A stretch of 64,000 bases of DNA. It comes from Pezicula radicicola (Eukaryota; Ascomycota; Leotiomycetes; Helotiales; Dermateaceae). A program made the position numbers and the translations under genes. The notes under the pieces are model-generated. The model was given only the letters and a program-made list of their open reading frames with translations. It searched no databases and was not told the DNA's origin. Of this stretch, positions 35,187 to 47,643 are shown in pieces. Position 1 is the first letter of the stretch. Each line of letters begins with the position of its first letter. The DNA lies in assembly GCA_003008705.1 (NCBI GenBank), contig PDUO01000063.1:8548-72547 (forward strand), in the 5' to 3' direction.

Positions 35187-37051
35187 GTTCTGACGGGAGA
35201 ATGATTGATGGGATAGCACCTTCGGCGTGGGAGAGGCTATGGTTCTGGTCGGTATGATACCACGAAGCCTTATGAGAATGAAGGGATTATGTATGATCGA
35301 ACACATCACAGGGCTTTAAGTATGTGTCTCTGTAGCTTCCCAAACAAAGGCCACATGGAAGGCGGGTTGTGCTTCCCTCTGTACTAAGAAGCTAAGTCTA
35401 TTATACAAACTCGGATGAATTGAAACGTGTACACATTGATTTACAAGCCAGGTTTGAAGTCACAACTTAGAGGGAGCACACCACTAGCACCAACCGGGTT
35501 TCAATGGCTCCGTGCATACTGACATGCAAAGAGGGCCACCCTGTGTGACAGTCAGCATGCTCCTAAGCCGATAATTTGGAAAAGTATCGTGCTGTATCAT
35601 GAAATCCTTGGTAGAATGACCAAGTACGGCCGTACTGTTATATAAGAGCTTCACACTGCACACAAAGCAGGTGCTCTACTGATGTTGCCCATAGACTGCG
35701 TTGAAAATGGAAAATAGGTACAATCTGATTGAATGCAAAATGTATTTGCGTTTCTTTCACCTGCCTCGTGGGGAAAAGCAAGGCTTGCGTGAACGCTTCA
35801 TATCCATATATCTTGTCGAGACGCCCATAATGTACCATGGCAAAAGGCGCAAATATTCGGGAGTTGGAGTACGTAGATTACGGATTGATGAGAGTATCCT
35901 GGTGTATGGCCTTTAGAGTACCAAGATTGAATACGGAACCTTTCCAATCGGCCGTGCTATATTCATCATCACCACCAACCATAAGTAAAAGGAGGTTGTT
36001 GATGCCCAAAATATCAAAAGAGTAGTCGTCGGAGATCACCACAACATAGGCCTGCCACAGTATCGAGATCTCGGTTCAGCCTTAAGATTGATTCTGAGGG
36101 TTAAAAATACCAGGCAAAGTATCACCACCTGAAGATAGACAGCAGTATGGCTCGTTCCTTGATTTAGTCTCCTTTGAAAACGGACAACGAACGAAGAGTG
36201 CGGTTATAATGAAAGCGTGGGGAAACACTCAGCCTCTGAATGGGTAATTGGACGGTGCTCTTGGTAATCCTCAGTTCGTCGAGAGGCAGCAGATGACATT
36301 GTTGGAGGGGGTTGCCAGGCGAAAGCTGTGGTTCTTAGAGCGAAAACCATAACATGATCCCTTGCTCAGATAACGGCAGGCGGCAAACTTGAAGAGTAAA
36401 GTAGATTGTTACAAGTAGCTCGGTGTAGTAATAAAGAGTCGGGGTCTATATGCTGGCATAGACAATAAGAGCCAGCTCGACAAAGTTGATCTGTATTCAT
36501 CTTGACATAAAATATGTCCAAGTGAGGCAAGATGGCACGATGACACGATGACAGGTTGACAGGTTGACAGGTTGGCAGGCGAGTAGTCTCGAGCACGTTG
36601 ATGAAATCCCCACAGACAAAGCGCCAAGCTGCGTGTTCAATGTCTCCGTTTCGGCTGAAGATAACAAACACTACCAGCCTGTCTCTCTGCATCACAGATG
36701 TTTCTGGAACGAATGGCACAGAATAGGGAAAACGAAGCAGGCGCATAGGACATTTGTATCGGATTATTGAAAAATGATATGATGATGGCAAAAGAAGATA
36801 TATAAAACAAAGAAGAGAAAAACAGAAATCGGTAGTATGTAGATGAAGAGATACTGGGGAAGAGCCCCTCGTTAGTCCCCCGCACGGACCATCTAATCTA
36901 GAGCTAAAATCGTCATTGAGGGACCTCGAGCTTCAACTGTCGTTGCCTCTCTCTCTCCGTTTGAATCTGTCACCCTTCGCATTCACAACGACGTCTTTGA
37001 TAGCTTTTGTTTGTCGCGGAAAGCTCCAGAAGGAGCAGACGGCCGCGCATC
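35187..37051. other. Intergenic
   Basis: Holds the 3' region of the preceding gene and the promoter and 5' UTR of the sorting nexin. Apart from the small tandem repeat at 36535-36579, nothing was recognised. Confidence 0.5.
36535..36579. repeat. Short tandem repeat (gatgacac, then acaggttg units)
   Basis: Two 'cacgatga'-type units run into three to four copies of an 8-mer 'acaggttg', the last imperfect. Confidence 0.75.
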
Positions 37052-39221
37052 ATGTGGAACGACGAGGATAATAACCCATACGGCACCAGCTTTGAGCGTC
37101 GCGACAGCAGCGCCGCCGAACCCAGCTCCCCAGGCTCTTGTAAGTCTTCACCTTGCCTCCATTCGCCAGCCCAGCCAGCGCGCTCAAAATGATGGAATCC
37201 ATTTGCCTAGATTCAGATCCAGAGTCAGATACTGATGAGGACTGGTTCATAGTAGACCAAGGTTATGGTGGTCCCAGAACTCCATCTACCATCAGTGAAG
37301 AACCCCAGAGGCAACACCCCGGGCTCGACTCGCCCCCACAGCGATACGATGACACCAGCGATGTGGATAGCAATGAGGACTATGGAGCACACCGAAATCA
37401 GCCCAGAAAGAGGGGTGGTTATGACAGTCGAATCGAGCAGATCCTCTATGAGAACCCCGACCTTCCGATCTTAATTGTGGATGCTGGGAAGAGTTCGGAA
37501 AGCGGGGGCAAATACATTGTCTATACCATACGCACAGGGGTGAGCAGTTATGTCTACTTGAGCGGACGTCTACTGACTTGATTGCAGGATCTTGAGGTTA
37601 GAAGGAGATATTCTGAGTTCGCATCTCTGCGCGATGCACTTGGACGTTTACACCCTACCCTGATCATTCCACCTATTCCGGAAAAGCATACAATGGCAGA
37701 CTATGCTGCGAATCCGACCAAAGCCAAGCAAGATCAGCAGATCATTGACTTGAGAAAGCGCATGCTAGCCGTGTTTCTGAACAGATGCCGACGTATGCCA
37801 GAAGTCCTAGGGGACGGGGTTTGGTGGAGATTCCTGGATCCTAATGCAAGCTGGGTAAGTTACAAAATCTAATTTTGAGAGCTTCTCTGACAATTGCAGA
37901 ACGAAGTTTTGCATTCTCATCCAATTGCGTCAATACCCAAATCCACCTTGAAAGCCCCGCCTCTCGACCCCGCCAACCCCTCTCCAGCTCATGCATTCCT
38001 CCCCATTCCTGCAGCATCTGCAAGGCTCAAGGCAGCGTCTATCTCGACCGTTAACGCTCAAGGCATGCCAAATCAACCATCCGAATATCTCGCCAGCCCG
38101 TCAACAGCGGCGCACACAATACCTGGCCCCCAAGTCTTTGGAAGGTTCCCCCCCGATACCCAAAACCTCAGTGAACAAGACCTTGATCCATATTTCATCA
38201 ACTTCGAAGCTGCCACCAAGGAACTCGAAATGCTTCTTACCGGCCCTATGGAAAAAGTCAATCGCCGAACTCTGACGCATCTATCGTCCTTATCCGCAGA
38301 TCTTATGGAGCTTGGCGCAAGATTCAATGGCTTCTCTCTCTCGGAACCCTCACAGACTCTGGCTGCGGCCATTGAGCGCATTGGACAAGCTGTCGATTCG
38401 TCATACATTGCGACCGAAGAGCTATCGGGATCCTTGGGCGCGAGTTTCGCGGAACCTATGCGGGAGAGTGCTCAATTCGCAACAGTAGTCAGAAATGTTC
38501 TTAGGTATCGTGTTTTGAAGAGAGTTCAGCAAGAGATGACTAAAGACGAACTAATTAAGAAGAAACACCTTCTTCAGTCATTAGAGAACAGTGAATCGGA
38601 GGCAAAGCGGATTGATCAATACCTTAATAGTAGTGGCACCGCCAACATACCTAGACGATCAACTTCATCTGGTCGAGATGCACCCTACCAAAGAAGAGAT
38701 AGTAACCCACAGGATGATACCGCATCGATTGACTCGGATTTCCCACCTACTCATGGTGATGCAACGACACCTTCTGCGGCACAGGGCGCACCACAGGACG
38801 AACAAGCTGCTCTCCAACACCGGAAAAGTTCAAGTGGAAATTTTATAACAAACAGGATCTTTGGACGCATTAACCACGCAATACATGGAGTTGTTGATGT
38901 TGATCCGGAGCGTACGCGAAGAGATACCATTGGAAAGACAAGAGAGTCAATCGGACATCTGGAGCAAGCTCAGCTTGCAGCAGAGGAGGATGTTCAAAAT
39001 GCTAGTACCGGAATCTTAAAGGACTTGAAGCGCTTCCAATCAGAGAAGGAAGACGACCTGAGGCGGTACATGGTACGTATCTTGGAAGTATTTGATTCTC
39101 TACGTTCACTAATATCTTGCAGCTCGCCTACGCTAAAAGCCAAATCGAATGGGCCAAGAAGAACAAGGAGACTTGGGAGGAGGCTAGGGTAGAAGTCAAC
39201 AAAATTCAAGAAGATGATTGA
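37052..39221 (+). CDS. snx41: Sorting nexin Snx41/Atg20-type (PX-BAR)
   Basis: Exons 37052-37139, 37211-37539, 37588-37854, 37900-39072 and 39123-39221 total 1956 nt, 651 residues, close to other filamentous-fungal Snx41 proteins. An acidic disordered N-terminus (DSDPESDTDEDWF) precedes the PX domain (~98-225), which contains RRRYSEF at about 144-150, the usual phosphoinositide-3-phosphate contact, and PPIPEK near 168. The region ~285-650 is helical and BAR-like (NFEAATKELEMLL, FAEPMRESAQFATVV). It ends with the LAYAKSQIEWAKKNKETWEEA helix supplied by the last small exon. Family role: with Snx4, endosome-to-Golgi retrieval and selective autophagy. Yeast has separate Snx41 and Atg20/Snx42; the single fungal form covers both, so the split name is uncertain. 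Confidence 0.9.
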
Positions 39222-39712
39222 AATGGATGGATTCGGTCATATTGATTGATGAGCGATGATCTTGGCACAAAGGAGTTTCCGGTGCATTGTTGAGTAATTA
39301 CCAGGCTTCACCGATAGGCCCTAATAGATAGGCATACCTATGTCATTCAAGCTATACCTTGTAGCCATTCTTGAACCCTGTTATACTCTCGGTAAGTTCA
39401 TCTGAAATGAGCTGACTGATATGCCTCTGTATTGGAAGAGATCTACTGATAGACTCCATCTTCAATTCTATTTTATCACGGGCAGTAAGTATCTTTATCC
39501 AAATTGACCGCCGTCGCGCCTGCCAATGCCCACTTGTACGAGCAACCATCAATAGTGGGATATATCTTCATGACGCTGATACATATAGCGCAGCTTCATA
39601 TTGTACGAAATTGATGTTGGAAATAGGTTTTCATTCGTCTCCAAGATTCTCTTAAAATTGTCCAATATACATACATCACATCTCAGCCTGTAGAAACAAC
39701 GCTCAATCGACA
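39222..39712. other. Intergenic
   Basis: No gene recognised between snx41 and the SDR remnant. Confidence 0.5.
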
Positions 39713-40850
39713 ATGACGCTGTATCCCGGAGTTGCGTTAGTCACAGGAGTAGCGTCTGGTGAACGGAAATCCCAGAAAATAGAACGAAGTAGTTTTAATA
39801 TCAAAATTTAGGAATCGGACGCGCAACTGCCGTATCTTTTGCTCGAGAAGGATGTCTCCGTATCGCGATCTGCGACCGCAACCCCCTAGGACTCTCAGAA
39901 ACGCAATCACTGATCAAAGAAATCAGTCCCTCAACCGAAACCGTGATCCCCAACATAGACGTCACGAACTCCTCTGACATCTCCAACATGCTCTCCTCCG
40001 TCGTCTCAAAATGGGGAAGAGTAGATTATGCAGTAAACTGTGCTGGGATTGGTAATGTCGCTAAACGATCTACTGAACTTGAAGAAGATGGATGAGTTTG
40101 AGAAGATTTATAGGGTTAATTATCGTGGGTGTTGGTTATCTTCTCAATCTGAGTTGAGGTAGATGTTAACTCAGGAACAAATGCAGAGTCATGATGGGAG
40201 ACGTAGGTTGGTTGTAGGGGTGCTGTTGTTAATATTGCTAGTTAGTTGGGTGTTGTGGGGAGGCTTGCTGCACTGGTTTGTTGTGTTTCTATGGATGTGG
40301 TTATTTATATGAGTAGGAGTGATGCTATTGATGTGGGTTTTTATATCTCTCTACCTAGATTTCCCTTGGCCCCTTTTTTTTCTTTTTTCTTTTGTTGGTT
40401 GTGAGAAGATGTGCGGAATTCGGATTTATTGACGGAAGTAGTATTCGAAGGATGATATTCGTGTTAACTGTATTTGTCGGGACTTATTGAGTAAGTAAAG
40501 TTGCTCTTTTTTTTTTTTTTTCTTCTTCTTTGGGCGGAAATTGTTGGTTAGGAGGAGCTTTTTTAGATGATTGCTGATTTTTTTATATTTATTTTGTATG
40601 TATAGTACATCGATTACACATGGGGATCCGGAGAAATTAAAGGATATGACGGCTTCGTTGGCTATTGCTCCTATGAATCGGTAGGGTTTGGCTCAAGAAG
40701 TTGCGGGTGCTTGTTTGTTTTTGTGTAGTAGTAAGGCGAGTTTTATTCAGGGTCATGCTTTGGTAGGTCTTTTCTCTTTCGGCATTTTTTATAAAGTGGA
40801 AATAAAACTGATTCGGGCAGGTTGTCGATGGTGGATATGTTATTAACTAG
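39713..40850 (+). pseudogene. Decayed short-chain dehydrogenase/reductase (SDR)
   Basis: The start is well preserved: ATG 39713, TGVASG and GIG joined by a 53-nt intron (39759-39811) making the Rossmann TGxxxGIG loop, then an intact VNCAGIG motif near 40050. After about 40090 the frame breaks. A frameshift follows at 40095, then a stop where the helix before NIAS should run (about 40130-40160), another shift to reach VVNIAS, a stop right after it (about 40243), and the catalytic YxxxK region is reduced to Cys...Met. Relics of the C-terminal part (VNCIC, THGDPEKLKDMTAS, GHAL and VVDGGYVIN) are still found to 40850. Several stops look like C-to-T or G-to-A changes. The ancestral enzyme was a typical 250-280 residue NAD(P)-dependent SDR; substrate unknown. 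Confidence 0.82.
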
Positions 40851-43264
40851 GTCAACCTGAGCCATAATACTTGTAGAAATAGTGCTATGACAATAAGGAC
40901 GGTTACAAGATATCTCATCTAACTTAGGTAATTAAGCAATAGCTATCTACTGTACCTTTTTCAGCGTGGACTATGGCGTTTTGAGTTTTTTTAATAGATG
41001 GCGGATACTCTTTGTACGAGGCCTTATCTTTATTGTCTTCATAGGTGCTTTCTAAGTCAACGGCATCTCTTCTTCTAAGCTCTAGGAGTGCAATATAAGC
41101 TCTCCTCGTCTTGCTTCTTGCCTACAGGGCTCTATAGAGCTACTCTATCAAATTATGCTAGTCATTTTTCTGGCTAAAATAGTGTAAGGATAATTTATAT
41201 AAGGGAAGATATTAGTTGGTATAAATTTGAAACAAAGTTGAAAGTCTATAGGCTTTGTATTCTTGAGTTGCTAAATTATAGTCTTGAATTTGTTTGGGTA
41301 GTATAACTACCTATTTTATATATGCGGCTTGATAATTACTATAAGAAAAAGTTCTTTAACTGCAGATACTCTTTTTTTAATGATCGCAGATAGAAGACGA
41401 GTGATGTCTATATGCTAGTAAATATATCTCTAATAACCGTGTTGATATGTAGTTGAGGCTCACGAAGTTGAGGAAGAATTGGATGCTGTGTTCTGCTAGG
41501 ATAGCGGTTGGGTAAGAGTAAGAGGGAGTTATACTAATTTAAGTTTTAAGCAAAACAAAATGATTACTCAAATTCAAATCAAGCAAGTTACTTTGATTTA
41601 GTAAGTCTACTCAGAGTGAGTTAACCTACCCCTATGTAAGTATTATCATCTCATATATACCCATTTAGCAGCGACTAAGTTCTACGAAACATTTCTTCGC
41701 TTCTACATATTATTTCTATAGACTAGAACTAGTAGGTGCCTCTACTAGCCTATAATATATGCTTTGCATCTCTCGCAAATGATCCATCCACTAATTTTGT
41801 GTTGATTGCTGCATTTCTCGGGTATATCCATCTTTATCATTTTGACCGTTCTTCGAATAAACTATTTATCAGATATAAATACGTAGGATATGAAAGGAGT
41901 TCGTAGGGACTGCTATATATCGCTTTTCCCGTAGCCTTAAATTTACAGCTTTTAGCCTCGGAATGATTGGCACTATTTCATAGTTTCGCTTTCCTCTCCT
42001 TATCTGGCGATATAGATTGTTATGCTGTTCTTTCCCAAATGATGAATTTCTGAAGCACATGTTATATGCGGCTCTTGTAACTAGGCTCCGGATGGCTCTT
42101 ATGGCTGTTGGGAAACTACGCCTATAACAGCATACTTCAGTGATATGTCAATCTGGCATTTAAGGCGACGCAGTTCTAAATAGCTACAGGCTTGCAGTTG
42201 ACTAAGGTTATGTCCCCTTCTTATCGTCTGAGGGGTGTTTAGTTTGGCATTGATTCAATACCCCTCACTAACAGTCGGATAACACGGTATCATATTGTCG
42301 ATTGAAAGAGAGTAGAACGAGACCTGACCCACTAACTATTACTATGCTACAAGCTGACCCGACCCAAACTGTAGTACAGAAACCATGCTATCAACTGAAC
42401 TTAGGAGAACCTATTTGTCTATAGCTTCTAAGAAAAAACTACCTAGTAGCCTTAAATATCTTTTGATAGTGGCTTTCAACCATTAGTAATGTTGAACATC
42501 TTTCTGGACTTTGCAGAATCTAAGCACTGTCATATCGCGAGCTGTCCTATAGAAAGCACACGGAGGTTTCCACTGGCTGAACACTTGCACCGCCTTCTTT
42601 CTCCTCAACTTACCAAGATGTCGGGCCAAAATTTGGCCCAATAATTTGATATGACCCAATCTTTTGGAACTCCGACCAATACCGGAATATAACTAGGCTC
42701 ACCACCAGCTCGTGGTCGTTGAGCTGCAAACAGCATCAAACGGCATAAGCGATAATAGCGAAAGCTACATCTCTTGCCAGTCGCCTCGGCAATAAACACT
42801 AGCAAAATTCATCACAACGGAGATCCAAATACCCGGCGAGACAAGGAGCACGTTGATTGGTGGCCCATTGTCCATGGAGTTTTCCCAATTTGCCATAATG
42901 GTGAAGGTTTGAGAATGCATGCCCTTCTTCATTCTTACTGAAATTGGTTAGCGATCGAGACTCCATGGGAATGTCATCGCTAAAGCCCTAGGTTTACGCA
43001 AAAATTGTAAGGGGGTTAGTCAAATTGTCGAGCGTGCTCAGCGATTGGTAGAGATTCAATATTCATTCCGAATTCTCTTGTACGCGCAATCGCTACTGAT
43101 CTAGAATTAACGATGTAGAATATAAGAAGATGAAGTTCCTAGCATAGATATCATTATTTCCAGCAACATCAGCTTCATCATCTACCTCATCATATACCTC
43201 AACATCTTACAGTCACGTCACTACTATCACACCTAGAACAAAGTTCAGAGTCTCTCAACTCAAA
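40851..43264. other. Gene-poor, AT-leaning intergenic region
   Basis: Scattered short frames only. It may contain old degraded repeat DNA, but no family was recognised. The 3' part (43100-43264) is the promoter and 5' UTR of the CAP gene. Confidence 0.5.
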
Positions 43265-44110
43265 ATGCATACTTTCAACCTGTTCGCAGCCGTCCTCGCC
43301 TTGACGAGCACTTTAGCCGCAAAGCCAATTGACCCGACACCAGACGGAAAACCAATTAACTCAACGACCGCGCCTACGATTCCAGTAGCACAAATCGTAG
43401 GCGAACCAATTCTTGTCCCACAACCAGGAAAACACCAAGTCCGCGCCGTTCAACCTGTCTCGCCTCCTCCCAGCAATTACGCTACAACGGCACTAAACCA
43501 TCACAATATTCACCGCAAGAACCACAGCGCTCCAGTCTTAACCTACAGCACCAAACTTGCAAATTACGCTAGTGCAGTAGCAGTTACCTGTGTCTGGGGT
43601 CACAACCTGTAAATATTTCAATCCACTTCATTTCAAATTCAAGACCAATTAATCTGACAATTTTATTTTTTAGTACTCCAGGTGGTGGTGGATATGGACA
43701 AAACCTCGCAGCAATGGGCGCAGGCGGAAACGTCGCAGCATTGAATCCTTCCTACGTTCTTAGTGTAGCCATCACAACACAATGGTACAACAGTGAAGTT
43801 AGGTCCTTCTTACCATCATACTACGGACAAGCTACACCGAATATGGGCTCCTTTGCGTCTTGGGGTCACTTTACTCAGGTTGTTTGGAAGGGGTCTTCTT
43901 CTGTTGGTTGTGCTACTCAGTATTGTCCTGCTGGTACTATTTTCCCCAGTATGGCTTCTTGGTATACTGTTTGTGATTATTCTCCTGCTGGTAAGTTTAT
44001 ACTTCTAGGTTTTTTTTCTGATCATTGCTAACTGGTTTGTAGGAAATGTTGCTGGTGGTTTTGGTGCTAATGTTGGGAAATCTATTGGTATGGCTTCTAC
44101 TTATGCTTGA
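43265..44110 (+). CDS. Secreted CAP-superfamily (SCP/PR-1/Pry-like) protein
   Basis: Exons 43265-43608, 43674-43990 and 44043-44110 total 729 nt, 242 residues. Residues 1-19 (MHTFNLFAAVLALTSTLAA) look like a cleavable signal peptide. A Pro/Thr-rich linker runs to about 75, then the CAP domain: NHHNIHRKNH near 80, LTYSTKLANYA, a GYGQNLAA segment, the CAP1 motif GHFTQVVWKGSS and the CAP2 motif WYTVCDYSPAG, completed across the last intron by N. Four cysteines in the CAP core could form the usual disulphides. Yeast Pry proteins of this superfamily bind sterols and export lipids, and plant PR-1 is a relative; a role in host or environment interaction is inference. Confidence 0.92.
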
Positions 44111-47100
44111 GAGATCGAATGTGGCTGGTGGATTGGTGTTTATATTCTTAATTTTCTATGTTCATATTTTTGGATGGTTTGAGGGGGAGTTTATAAGAGG
44201 TTTGGGAATTATGGGAATTAGGAAAAGTTGGGAACTCCCCCAAAAAATATTGGGAGTTAAAAGAGGTTGGAAATTTATTAGTTATAGGAGGGTAGACTCT
44301 AGACTTTCTTTTTTTCTTTTTCTTTTTCTTTTCATAATCAGTTAAACTTTAGATCTATTTTTTATGTCATAGATAGAATAGAATGAAAAGTTCATGATTA
44401 TTTATCCATTAGTCTAACCCTCTTTAGATGACTATCCTTAGTTGTTCACTCTAGTGTTGGCTGCTATCATTAGGACTTGGCCAATGGAAAGTAAGTCTAT
44501 TTACATTACTCACTAAGAGTATTTATTACTTGCAACAGATAGAGATAAGAAAGTCCTGGAGTGATTTTCTCAGAATGGCTTACTCGTCATCATATATTTC
44601 TTTACTCTAATTCGTACCGAGAGAAAATTTTCCGGTAGTCCGGACGGGTTTACTAAGTCTTGATTACTCCGTACAACGCAGCGACTATAACTCCTTCCAA
44701 AGTAGAACTGGAAGTGCTATACCAAATGATCAACAGTTTTGCAAGTCTATGAATCCATTCCTGTCTTACATTTATGTAAAATGTACAGGTAATATAGGTG
44801 TGGAGCAACTATCTCTTTTAGGCGACTAACTTGACTATCGATGTAACTTACTTGACATAAAGGACCCACTCGAGTATTTGGCTTAAGGGATCTACGAAAT
44901 TAAGAAATTTTATACACTCGTCAGCCTCTGACATTAGACTTCACAAAGTAGATTTGTTTTACCTCCGTACAGAAATTAAGTTACCGCCGAAAAGCTATCA
45001 ATACCTCTTATCTAGGCGGGTAGGTTCCTGGCTCTTAGCTGGAAAAGCTATTGAGTTCTGTTAATTCTAAACTTACGGAGTATATTGATAACTCTACATA
45101 GATAGTGCTAACTCATAATTAATGTCAAGGAAGTAGACGCCCTTTGAAAGGGATGCTGTATAAATTAAAGGCTAACTTCTACAGTGCCATCTCACCCCAC
45201 ATCTCGGTAACCTGTACGAGGCGGCCCGCTCACCCGTGAGGCTGATATTTAGTTGCGGCTGTTAATTTATTTTCATTGACGCTACAAAATAATACCGTAT
45301 AGGTCAAATACGCAGTGGTTCACTCTGTGCCTTGTCAGTGACATCTGCCTCGTACTCGTTTCCAAGGAGAATGCCACAGAATGACACAGAATGACACAGT
45401 GACTATTCAGAGGCATTGTCAGTGGTGAGTTCCCAATTGTGTAGAGTGATTAGTCAGCAGATGACTTTTAGCTTCCCCGCATTCAGGCTTTTCCTTCAGC
45501 CGCCCAGGTAAGGAAGTGAAACTGGTCGACGCGTAAGTGCATAAAGTTCTTCACTTCACTTCACTTCGCTACAACAACAGACGGAGCTGCTCTTGGGTTA
45601 ACTGTTCACCGGAACTGGACCTGCACCGTGTTTTTAATAGCATCTCACCACCAGCTTCAACATACCTGTCTCGTGTTCGATTCCTCTAGCAGCTTGTGCA
45701 GAACCTGCCAAGCTCTAACTACGACGTGTCGCTTGCACAAATTATGGCGGAACTACCGGTACACAATGTCTCCGCAGACCTCTGGCTAAAGTGGGAGTAC
45801 TCTGCGGAGAGCGGAGAGTGGAGATGATGTACCGGTACTCTTGGGCCAACAAAAGAACAGACGAAGCTAGCAACGACCATGGCTGAGAATAAGGGATGGA
45901 GTGACGATGGAATTCATGACATCGAAAGGAAAAGAGACATGAACGCCTCAAGGGCGATGCGATACGTACGGTACGGCCGAGTTCTTGAGCATGACTTTTG
46001 CTGCATTGATCGTCAAGAGTTGGCCCAGTGGTGGAAACAAGTGATGGTGAAGAGGAGGTGGCATTTTCTCCATGGTCGTACAGTGCAGTTATTCTCCCAT
46101 GGTGACTAAATGACAAGGACACAAAAATAGGATGAGGTTGAAAGATGCACCAAGACCCCAAACCTTCAGCCAAAATGGGCATTCCCGAAGCCCACAATGG
46201 CCAGCCTTGGAACGAAGATATTGCCAGCTACATTTGATTACCACTGTCGATACGCAACTTCCTGCTGCTATTGTTCATGGAAGGTGGCATCGAAATGTTG
46301 AACAGGATGGAAATATGGAAACCATGAAGTCAACTGCCGGAGGAGGGCTCCGGCTCTGTGACAACAACATACTTCTATTTTGAAGGACGACCACGAATTC
46401 GGTCAATTCGGTCCGAAGAACACAACTGTTTTCAACTCGTTGAACTGTCTCCTGGAGAAGCGGAATGGTCCATATCGATTATCAAGTGCATGCATCAACA
46501 ATCACGGTGCTGGTCTACAAGCGGTTCAACTTACATCCGTACAACACTCCCAGATGCAAGCCAATAGTTTCCTGCGGGTTGTTAAGTTCTAGCACACCAT
46601 TTTCAGTTCCATGCGAAGTGCACAATCTACTACGGCTTGTCTATGCTCAGTTCCAAGAGTTATCACAACGGCGAGGATCTTCTGTGCTTTTGGCAGGACA
46701 CAGTTGAGAAAAATTCCTTATCCGGAGATAAGCTTTTCAAATGCTTTCATACCCCCAAGTATTGAAAAGGGTGGGCCTACTTCGTACTGGCGATTCAACC
46801 TCACGAGCGCTACCTCTCCCTCAGAGAGCCAGAGCACACAGAGAAAAAGGTCTTACAGGAAATTAAGAAAACGTCAGTGATTACGGTACGATGTAAACAA
46901 GATACCATTGCTTCAAGAATCCAAGATCAAAGGTCAAGAATGGGAGAGAGGATACCATTTTTGCCAAAAAATTACCCTTGGATGGAGTGTGACCAGGCTT
47001 TGTATCACACCAGTAGTCGTCATTCGATAGATCAGAATCACCCAGGGATTCACTCAGGAGGCGTCATTGTTCAAGATGTTCGCACCTTTGCATGCGCAAC

Positions 47101-47397
47101 AAAGCAAAAAGCATCCCCGCCTCAGTCAGGTCTGGTACAGGTACTGTCAGTGCGGCATTTGCAAGTCTTTGGGCTGGGCCGGTGGGCCAGACAGACCATC
47201 GTGAAGCCTGAATGCGAGTGCGGGAATGCAGGATGAATCACAAAGACCAATAGAAAGAATCCTTGACTCGCGATACGGGTTTGAAGGCCTTTTCATTACC
47301 GCACTTTGGACGACAGGAGCGCATTTCCGTGGTAGTATGTACAGTACTGTATGTATGCTGTATGAGTATACAGCAAACTCGAGAGTAAGGTTATGTT

Positions 47398-47643
47398 ATG
47401 GGTCGCTTGATAAGGCTCGCAGTAGTGGGCTTTGCGCTGCCGATCCTGCCATTTTTACTTACTGCTGACGGCCAGGGCTGCGTGGCAACCCACGAGGCTG
47501 CCAACTGCCAAGGCTCGGGAGATCCACCAAATGTACCAGCACCAACACCAGCGCCGTGCACGAACCAATCAACAACATCAGCTCAATGCCAAAGCTGGAC
47601 CCTGCTGCAGTCGCACTCCCAATTGTCCACCTTTGGACCGTAA
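47398..47643 (+). CDS. Candidate small secreted Cys-containing protein (weak)
   Basis: An 81-codon frame starts MGRLIRLAVVGFALPILPF, which looks like a signal peptide with a possible cleavage site after ADGQ. A mature part with four cysteines and a Pro/Ala-rich linker (VPAPTPAPC) follows. Size, signal and cysteines resemble small secreted fungal proteins. Against it: overlapping frames of similar length, no homologue that I recognise and no clear promoter. Confidence 0.22.
   Translation: MGRLIRLAVVGFALPILPFLLTADGQGCVATHEAANCQGSGDPPNVPAPTPAPCTNQSTTSAQCQSWTLLQSHSQLSTFGP

Noticed and set aside
40507..40521. Poly-T run as a terminator
   Set aside because: Simple homopolymer in AT-rich DNA inside the SDR remnant; no evidence of function.
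45660..45690. tRNA T-loop-like 'gttcgattcc'
   Set aside because: No matching acceptor stem or anticodon arm around it.
45742..46197. 151-codon minus-strand frame as a gene
   Set aside because: No domain, low-quality composition, and equally long frames overlap on the other strand.
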